Shown here: positions 29,696-38,100 of the stretch, piece after piece
How positions within the stretch are numbered: position 1 is the first letter of the stretch
Layout: each line of letters opens with the position of its first letter
Origin: Gammaproteobacteria bacterium
GTDB lineage: Bacteria; Pseudomonadota; Gammaproteobacteria; DSM-16500
DNA length: 40,511 nucleotides
Direction of reading: 5' to 3'
NCBI GenBank assembly: GCA_013288815.1
Contig: JABDBD010000019.1
Location: 1 to 40,511, forward strand
Position numbers and translations under genes: made by a program
The notes under the pieces: model-generated
What the model saw: the letters and a program-made list of their open reading frames with translations, nothing else
Databases searched by the model: none
What the model was told of the DNA's origin: nothing

Positions 29696-32600
29696 TCAAA
29701 TACGGAGGATTTTTGCATCAGTGTTGTCTCCTGCGCTAGGTGCGGGAGAAGACGGTCGTTGCTGAGAGAACAATCCCATACGAGAGGCATTAGCATAATG
29801 AATACTCTGAGAAACCCATGATTCTTTTTCATTTGGTTTGAGCAATGGAAAAAATTGCTTAATAAATTCTTCGCTTAAATTGAGTGAATTTACATTCGAC
29901 ATTTCGATAGTGCGAGTAGGTTCCAGCATTAAAGAAACTAACGCTGGGTAAAGTTCCTTATTTGTAAAATGATCACAAAAATGTTGTAATTTAATGGATT
30001 GATTTTGGAACACGATGTTTTGTTGGACCAATGCATTCAGCAGTTTGTCATTTTTCGATTCTAAAATAATATCATAAATATTTTTAAGCATGCTCGTATT
30101 AAATTTAGCGATACGACTCAGTTCTATAAAATCTTGAGCATCAAATTCGGATTTTAATAACTCATATAAAAAAGGAGTGCTTCTTCCGGCAGATTTTCCC
30201 CAATTCAAAAACAAGTCGACGTCAGAATATTGTTTAAGTAATGACAAAACCATGGCGACAGTTAGCTTTGGTAACAAATACACTCTGGATGTGTATGACT
30301 CGAAGGATCTTTGCAATGCACATTGAGACAGTGTTGGATAGAGTGGTAAGTTTCTTTTTAAGCATGTTGCAATCACTGTGGCACAGAAAGAACTATTTCT
30401 ATTATAAATAAATATATTTTCTTCAACCCCTTTTAATAAATCAGGATAATCAACATATTTCAGCAGTGTTTCTGAAGCTGAGTCGAATAAATTTAACCAG
30501 GACACTCTGGATATTTCTTTGATAATCTCATCTTTTGAGTGCTTCGCTAGTAACGCTGAAATTGCCACATCATGTTTTTTTAAAATAGCTTGTGTAAAGA
30601 GTGTGGCTTGTTCCCCACCTAATAAATGAGGTGCTACTAGATTGATAAATGTTGTATAGGTTTGTGAGTCATCCAGATAATCAGCATTTGTAATCCGTAA
30701 ATTTTTCGACAATATTTCTTGGAATAAATTTACATATCTATCTTGAAGATAGAGTCTATATAACATATCAAAACGAATATGTTGATTAGATAAGTCAATA
30801 GAATGTGTTATCAATAAATCTAACAATGAATAATTGTTGATAGAAATAATAACATTAACTAGATTGGAAAAATCAGATAAATTGATATTATTCAATTGAA
30901 TAAGTTGGATAAATTCTTCGTTAGAGAAGCCGTTAAGAAGTATTTCTTCTAATAGTGTTAGTGGTCCTTCTGAAATTGCTGACCAAGGGAGATCAATTTT
31001 GTATGTATCTCTGAATTTTTTAATTTTCTCCAACGTGTAAGGTTTAGTGATGAGGCGATCAAAATGTCCATCACGAATATATTCGCTTAGATCAGAGCTC
31101 GTGAAGCAATTTTCCAACGAAAATCCAGATTGTATTGCTTTAGGTAGAATGTATCCATTGATATATTTTCTCTCGTTATTCAGTAGCAAGGTACCAGGTG
31201 AAGTTGTATATCGCTTCAAGCCAGCCATAAGCTGCTCTGGAGAATATTTGCTAAGAAGCTCTGTATAATCTTCTTGATTAACAGAAATAGTAAAGGTGAG
31301 TTCAGAAAGTTTTCTCATGATGTTTTTCACCAATCCTGAAAATTGTGCATCTTGAGTTTGTTCTTTGGATAAACCCCAAGTGAATTCGACTGCGAGCGCT
31401 GATTCATTGAAATCAATTTTGCGCTTTTCAATGATATTTAAAAATTGCGCTTCGATATAAGCAAATCGATATATTACGGTCATTCGGTTGCCCCAGTTCC
31501 CGCCGAAAAATTTGGCATGCAACTGGGTTTGTTGGGTTTGCTGATTGTATTCAATAATAAATTTTGCGGCATGATTACGTAACGGTAAATTATAGTCTAT
31601 GCTAATGACAGGATACTCATGTGTTACACTTAAGCACTCTAGCGAATGTTCATACTCGTAGCTTACTGCGCGCCGGTCTCTTAGTGGTCTAGTTTTCAAT
31701 GTCTTGAATTCATTTAAGAAAGGCTGAATGAGTTCGGGCAATTGTGAATAAACTATTTTATTCGGAAAAAGTAATGCGAGGCTAGTTAAGATATTTTGAT
31801 GAAACAACGTAAACATATCCTCTAGTGTTACACTAATACCATCAAATTGACGTCTAAACGCGGCTGTACTGCCAATTTTTGCCGAGGCAACACAAAAATT
31901 TCCTGAGGGGTTTAGCTGATTAACATTGCTAGAACCTGATAAGATTTGAAACCGCTGGTGAATCATTTCGAGTATCATTCTTTTTGAGTTTGTGCCATCA
32001 GCAATATAGGTATCCCAGCGTAGAAAAAGCGCATCCGGTACATAACTAACCCATGTGCTCATAACGTTGTGATAAGGCCCTAGCAAGGTTATGAAGTTTT
32101 TCAGCTGATCAGCTGGATTGTATTCGCAGCTACCTTTAACGGCTTTAATCGTTTTATCGTAGATTTCTGTTAAATCCTGAACGGTTTTTAAAATAATTTT
32201 TTGACTAGTGGTGCTTAAAGTGGGAGAGTATTTGTGTTTGTCGAAGAGTGGCAAAAATTCTCGATGAAACTCAGCCCACAATTTGTCAAATTTTTTCGGA
32301 TCACTCCACAACGGAATATTTTGCTCCCAAGCTTCTAAAAGAGTGCGTGTATTTTCAATGGGTAGCGCTTTTAGTTCAGCACTTGTTTTGATAGAGTTAA
32401 CGCGCATTGAATTAAGATCACGATTATCTAAAATCCATGAGTAAATCCAAGAAGGCTTTGAGAGAGCGATGTTGTTGATCCAGTCAGCAGCGATTTTATT
32501 TTTCAAATTAAATTGGATAAGGTGGGCTAATTGGAATGTGCTCTCTTGGCTCTGACAACACTGCATTGCAAATTTGTTCCACACGGCGGCGGCTTTTGTA

Positions 32601-35140
32601 TTGAGCGCCAATTTTGTTAACTTATGAAATTGTACAAAATACATTTTTTGTGTAGACGATAGCTTTCCAAAACCATCAATCTTGCTAGCTAATTGGTATG
32701 CTTTTTTCTCTTGAGCAAGTTGGCGTAGCGAGTTAGAAAATAATTGTGAGTTGCCAGGATTAATAATCAAAGCTTCTAGCTTAGAAATTAAATTTAAATA
32801 TTCTTCTTGGGCTTCCTGTAGGGTTGTGTTCGCAACATTCGGTAAGCGTTTTAGACAATGTTTGATTTCAAGGACAGTTATCATTGCTTGTCTCAACAAC
32901 ATCTGCGCAGCGTGATTTCCCTTGCTTTGATGTGCAACTCGATAAAATACGACAAGAATGGAATGTAATGCAGGGATGAATTTTTCAGTGTTCTCTTGTG
33001 GCTTAGCACTTTCTAACAATTCAATTTGTTTAGTTAAAAAAGTAAATAAATTATTTTGAGGAATTTCAATGTTAGGCCATTGGGTCGTTAAGAAATTAAA
33101 TAACTCATCGATTAATGTTGGCGTTATTAGGTGTGGCATAAGTGTTAATTGCGATGGCAATGATGATTTAAACATGCCTTTTTTAAGTGTTTCATTATCA
33201 TAAAGTGATTTTTCAGTAATTTGATTGGCTAGCTTGACTAATAATTTATGTTGCGTGTCAGCAATTATGGTAAATGGATTCGATAACCATTCTTGAACGC
33301 TTTGTAAATCATCTACCGAAAAAACAGGAATAGCTTTTGTGCTAAACTGTGCTGCAGCATGCGATGTCGCTGGTGCAATTTCTTTAACGATCACTATTTT
33401 AGTGGGGAAGTTTGCTTGTGGTTTTAAATACTGTGTTAATGCTTGCTCTATGGTGTCAGCAACAATGACTTGATTTTTATCGGTAATAACATGCGTTGCA
33501 TAACCCGCAGGTGTAATGATAAATGCATTTTGTATTTCAGAGTGTTTTTTGATGTCAGGTAATTTTTCAGGTGCGATCGCGGATGGAATAACTGCTTTCA
33601 CATCACCTTTAGGAATCGGCCTAGCTTGCACTAAATTCAAAGTGTTGTCACGTTCGTCATACACAAATTCAATATCCATAGGCATGTCGAAATGCTTGTA
33701 GATGTGACGCCCCACTTTTGCGATGGCAAGTGCAGTGTTTAACGATAACGATGGTGAGTCACTTAACGTTTTTGAGTTTTTGTGTAATTCTAATCGAGTC
33801 ACCATTTTGCCATTTTCAGAAATGAGTTTAGGTACTAAACGGTGTGGCTTACGATAAATCTCTGGGTAAACCACATTTTCATTGGTAACAAGATAACTAT
33901 CAAATGTGCCTTTACTATTCACGACTAGCTCGCCATGTCCAGGTGCTAGCTGAATACGTATTCCATTTTTTTGCGCGTACATCACGCCAGATTTGACGAT
34001 ATGTTTATTCTTAGTGGCTTTCAAATTGAATGATTCACCAATCATGCGTTGGATTAACACGGGCATGAACGGGGGCTCAGTAATATTGTCACCGCTTAAC
34101 AAGCGTTGCATTAATGACTTATCACTGAAGTAGGAGATTACCACATCGCCAACGGCTTTGGTGATTGCTTTTTCTTCGAGTGCGACAGCGGGAATACTTT
34201 CATTACCGCCTGGATTGGCAATATCCGCTGTGTCTTCCTTGCCAGTGCTGCGAACCATTAACAATGCGGATTTTGGTAATGCCTCTAAGAAGGGTTTTAA
34301 TGTATCAAAAGCCTTGAAAGATTGATTGTTAAATGCTGACTCAATTGCATGACGTATGTGTTTCAATACTGTGCTAGCAGTAGACGTGATGGTGGTACTA
34401 CCTTGAGGCTGGTATTCGACGAAATTTTTCCACAGTGATCGCCAATTAGGAATGTGTGAATCGAGGTGATTTGCAATGACAGCATGATTTAACGGTGACA
34501 AGGCGGGAACATGCACTTTAATAGGTAAGCCTAATTTGTTTAGCATGTTACAGAGTTGATTTAGCTCGATTAATTTTGCTGACTTCGCGCCGATTTGCTC
34601 CTCTGAAAATTCAAAGCTTAACTGAATACTACTGCTTAAGGTGTTTTGAATATTCGTAACGATTTTTGTCGCGCTCACAACGAGTTGGGTTGTTGTAATG
34701 AGTTCTACCGGTGGTTGGTCTTCGTAGAGTGCGCGATAATCAGAATGCGCCATTTCAAAATGGATGAGTATCTGACAGGTATTTTTTTTCTGATATAATG
34801 CATCATAGAACCTAGCCCAAGCAGTGTAGTAAGCTTCGCGTGATGAAAAATATTTTAGGACTGTTGTTAAAATCTCTGGAGATTTATCAATAGACTGATG
34901 CAGCTCAGCTAAAATTGTTGTATAGATTGTTCTACCTAAAACACCTCTATTTTCATCAATCGATTTTTTTAATAATGTCAGGCTTTCTGCAGGAGTTTTG
35001 CAAATTGATGTTAAAATGGTTGCCCAATCACTGAGACACTCTTGAAAACAAGCTGGATTAAGATCTGGTTTGTTAGCATCGATGTTAGTAAATTTTTCAA
35101 TAAAAAAATTATCAATTTTAATAAGTATTTTTTGGGGCAT
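29696..35140 (-). CDS. Giant PEP-synthase-like ATP-grasp/phosphohistidine protein, paralog B (short form)
   Basis: 1814 residues. A helical N-terminal domain (1-168) is followed by the ATP-grasp domain with GAKSAKL, Val296-Arg-Ser-Thr-Gly-Lys-Glu-Asp, GHGELVVNS and Gln505-Ala-Arg-Pro, then the swivel domain with Thr-Ser-His594-Ala-Ala. The linker after the swivel domain is about 35 residues shorter than in C and D. The central patch SIDYNLPLRNHAAKFIIEYN is kept. The distal solenoid lacks the same two blocks as in C, and the tail again has GLFSQQRP. The catalytic half is closer to D, the distal half closer to C. The gene begins 55 bases after A, with no promoter I can see, so it is probably cotranscribed with A. 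No signal peptide or membrane helix is present. Confidence 0.86.
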   Translation of the reverse strand: MPQKILIKIDNFFIEKFTNIDANKPDLNPACFQECLSDWATILTSICKTPAESLTLLKKSIDENRGVLGRTIYTTILAELHQSIDKSPEILTTVLKYFSSREAYYTAWARFYDALYQKKNTCQILIHFEMAHSDYRALYEDQPPVELITTTQLVVSATKIVTNIQNTLSSSIQLSFEFSEEQIGAKSAKLIELNQLCNMLNKLGLPIKVHVPALSPLNHAVIANHLDSHIPNWRSLWKNFVEYQPQGSTTITSTASTVLKHIRHAIESAFNNQSFKAFDTLKPFLEALPKSALLMVRSTGKEDTADIANPGGNESIPAVALEEKAITKAVGDVVISYFSDKSLMQRLLSGDNITEPPFMPVLIQRMIGESFNLKATKNKHIVKSGVMYAQKNGIRIQLAPGHGELVVNSKGTFDSYLVTNENVVYPEIYRKPHRLVPKLISENGKMVTRLELHKNSKTLSDSPSLSLNTALAIAKVGRHIYKHFDMPMDIEFVYDERDNTLNLVQARPIPKGDVKAVIPSAIAPEKLPDIKKHSEIQNAFIITPAGYATHVITDKNQVIVADTIEQALTQYLKPQANFPTKIVIVKEIAPATSHAAAQFSTKAIPVFSVDDLQSVQEWLSNPFTIIADTQHKLLVKLANQITEKSLYDNETLKKGMFKSSLPSQLTLMPHLITPTLIDELFNFLTTQWPNIEIPQNNLFTFLTKQIELLESAKPQENTEKFIPALHSILVVFYRVAHQSKGNHAAQMLLRQAMITVLEIKHCLKRLPNVANTTLQEAQEEYLNLISKLEALIINPGNSQLFSNSLRQLAQEKKAYQLASKIDGFGKLSSTQKMYFVQFHKLTKLALNTKAAAVWNKFAMQCCQSQESTFQLAHLIQFNLKNKIAADWINNIALSKPSWIYSWILDNRDLNSMRVNSIKTSAELKALPIENTRTLLEAWEQNIPLWSDPKKFDKLWAEFHREFLPLFDKHKYSPTLSTTSQKIILKTVQDLTEIYDKTIKAVKGSCEYNPADQLKNFITLLGPYHNVMSTWVSYVPDALFLRWDTYIADGTNSKRMILEMIHQRFQILSGSSNVNQLNPSGNFCVASAKIGSTAAFRRQFDGISVTLEDMFTLFHQNILTSLALLFPNKIVYSQLPELIQPFLNEFKTLKTRPLRDRRAVSYEYEHSLECLSVTHEYPVISIDYNLPLRNHAAKFIIEYNQQTQQTQLHAKFFGGNWGNRMTVIYRFAYIEAQFLNIIEKRKIDFNESALAVEFTWGLSKEQTQDAQFSGLVKNIMRKLSELTFTISVNQEDYTELLSKYSPEQLMAGLKRYTTSPGTLLLNNERKYINGYILPKAIQSGFSLENCFTSSDLSEYIRDGHFDRLITKPYTLEKIKKFRDTYKIDLPWSAISEGPLTLLEEILLNGFSNEEFIQLIQLNNINLSDFSNLVNVIISINNYSLLDLLITHSIDLSNQHIRFDMLYRLYLQDRYVNLFQEILSKNLRITNADYLDDSQTYTTFINLVAPHLLGGEQATLFTQAILKKHDVAISALLAKHSKDEIIKEISRVSWLNLFDSASETLLKYVDYPDLLKGVEENIFIYNRNSSFCATVIATCLKRNLPLYPTLSQCALQRSFESYTSRVYLLPKLTVAMVLSLLKQYSDVDLFLNWGKSAGRSTPFLYELLKSEFDAQDFIELSRIAKFNTSMLKNIYDIILESKNDKLLNALVQQNIVFQNQSIKLQHFCDHFTNKELYPALVSLMLEPTRTIEMSNVNSLNLSEEFIKQFFPLLKPNEKESWVSQSIHYANASRMGLFSQQRPSSPAPSAGDNTDAKILRI

Positions 35141-35158
35141 AGTTCAAAACCTTTTTTT
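35141..35158 (-). promoter_or_regulatory. Conserved leader and ribosome site of gene B
   Basis: The minus strand reads TAAAAAAAGGTTTTGAAC next to the ATG, nearly the same as upstream of gene C. The short A-B gap shows no promoter or terminator. Confidence 0.5.
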
Positions 35159-35195
35159 AGTCTTACTGTCATCCTTGAGCGTTGGCGACGGATCT

Positions 35196-38100
35196 TTAAG
35201 CCTTTCCATAGTAGCCGCCATAGCTATAGTTTTGTGGTACCTGAGCAGGAGCTTGCGTTTGGGAAAAAAATCCTGTCCATGCGCTAGAATGATTATTGGC
35301 AGGAAGAGCAACATCTTTGAAGAGTGCCAACTGAGTTAGTTTTCGCATCTCACGCTCGCTATAAGTTTCTTCTGCTAGGATTAAAATATCCGCAGCAGAA
35401 TCCTTGATGACTGCCAGGTTAGGTAATATTGCTATGACTTCTTCTAACAAAGTAAACGATGCATTTGCCATGGCTAATAATCCGACTTTATCCAGCTTGA
35501 AATGAGGAGATTGAACCAAATCACCAAAAGTAGTTAGATGGTTGATACTTATATGTGACCACTGTTCTTTTGACAAATGTGATAAAACCTTTTCTGACTC
35601 TAATTCTAAGTATTTTTCGGCAGTAAGGGTTTGACCACCACAAATAAATTTAGCAAAATTCTTAGCTAAGAGGGTGCCGTTTAAATGGGAATGATATTTC
35701 TGCAAAAATGAATCAGGTATGTGTGAAGCATTATTACCATTACCAAGGTCAGTCACAGATTTTAGTATGTCGGTGTAGATATCTGCTATGTCGTTGTTAG
35801 CTTGAAGTTCTGAGCTCGTTAAAATATCCATTGATATTGTTTGGTCACTAAAATCCTTAAGCTGCTTAAATGCTAACAGGAAAGGATAATTTTTATCTTG
35901 TAACGCTTTTTCCACTAAGTGAGGATGTTGACTCATGTCTAGAGTTTGAATGTGAATAAGTTGTAATATTTCATCTAATGTTTGTCGCTGATACGATGGT
36001 GAATGGTTGATTATCGACGTTAATAATTTAGATTGCTCATATACAGACAATGCGCCTATCGAAAAATCATATTGTTTTTTTAAGTATTTGAGCTTATCTA
36101 TCGTTAAAGTAGATGGCACGTAATCCACTGCCATCTCTTTCAGTGTCGCATTCGAAATATAATTTGTTAAATCGATATCACTGTCTAGGGCTTTCAAAAA
36201 TACCTTTTTGAAAAAACCAAGATTGCGCTTATTTTTTTGAAAAACTGTTTTGACATGATCTAGTAGAAACGGTAAATCAATTTGTTGAATTAATGGATCC
36301 AGAGAAATGGGATAAGGTGGAGAAGAGCTTAATAATGTTAGGCTGTCTAATTCAAGCATGGCTTTACATGCAGGACTTTCTTCTCGGAGAGCCTGATAAA
36401 AAAGTGCTAGTTTTTCTTCTGTCTTAAGGGATGGATAAAATAATTTAATAAACTCTTCGCTTAAATTATGCGTCTTAAAATATGCAAAATCGATAGTGCG
36501 AGTATGATCTTGTATTAAAGAAAGTAATACAGGGGTCATTTCTTTATTTGTAAAATGGTCATAAAGATATTGAAGTTTGATGGTCTGATGATGGAAGACA
36601 ATATTTTGCTTATTCAGCGCAATTAACAGCTCGATTTTTTTTGATTCTAAGATAGTATTATATATCTCATCACATTTATTTGTATCTAATTTAGCAATTT
36701 GAAAGAGTTCAATAAAATCTTGAACCTCAAATTCGGATTTCAATAAGTCGTAGAGAAAAGGTGTCGATCCATACTGACTACGCGAGGATAATAAATATAA
36801 ATTGATAGAGTATAGTTTGACTAATGATAAACACATTTTTACAGTTACATTTGATAGTAACTCTTCCCTATAAGTATACGAAGAAAGATATTTTTGTATC
36901 TGTCTGTTAGTTAGCGCTGGGTAGAGTGCTAAATTATTTTTTAAACACATGATAAGCACGTCGACACAGAAAGATGCATTATTAGAAAGGTCTATATTTT
37001 TCCCAGCTTCTGTTAATAAGAGCTTATAGTCAACATATTTCAGCAGCGTTTCTTGAGATGAGTAAAATAACTGTATCCATACTTCGCTGGAGATTCCCTT
37101 GATTATTTCATCTTTTGATTTGTTTGCCAGTAACGTTGATATCGTGACATCATATTTTTTTAAAATAGCTTGTGTAAAGAGTGTGGTTGCTGCGCCAATT
37201 AATAAGTGAGGTGCTACCCTGTTGAGAAACGTTGTAAAAGTTTGTGAGTCTTCAAGATAATTACTATCGATAATCTGAATATTGTTCGACAACATTTCTT
37301 TGTACAAATTGGCATAACTATCTTGAGTGTATAGTTTGTATAACTTTTCTAAACTGATATGTTGATTCGCTAGTGGAAGTTGTCTCATCAAAATAAATTG
37401 CATGAAATCCATTTTTTCTGAGACTAAATGAATTAAGTTGGGATAAGAGTCAAACTTAAAGTTAGCTTGAGAAATAATGCGTGCGAACTGATTCAGGGAC
37501 AGTTTTTCAACGACATGTTCGAGTAGTGTCTGATTCTCAAAGCGTTGAGACCAATTAACATTTTCTACGTTTTCAAGCTTAAAATGGTTATGTCCAAATA
37601 GTATTTTAATACTTATTATTTTATCTTCCACGGCTAATGCATTAATGATATCAACAGATGCATCATTGATTAGTTTAGGTTTGTGTTCCAGAATATCGCT
37701 AACAATACCTATATAATCTGGAGCAAGCAATTGCAGTGTTGGTTTATTCATAGAAAAATGGGGAGAATCGATTAATCTTAAAAGCTTCTCACGGTGGTAT
37801 TCGTAAATCCTCCACCACTTACCGCTATCGAACGAAGAAAGAGTCTCTGTGCCTGCATTTTCCATAATAGCATCGCATAGTTGTGCATTGTTATAGTTTA
37901 TTATTGAATTGTAAAGCAAGTCAGCTTTTTGTGAAGTCGTTGCATATGGCAATGCAAATTTTAATAATGTGATTGAATCGTTGCTTGCTTCTGAACCATA
38001 TGATTCTAAATCAATGTTGCCATTGCTAAGCTGGATGGCTTTTTCAATATGTTTCTTATATTGTGGTTTCGAATAATAGGTTGCTAATTTTTGTAAAGTA

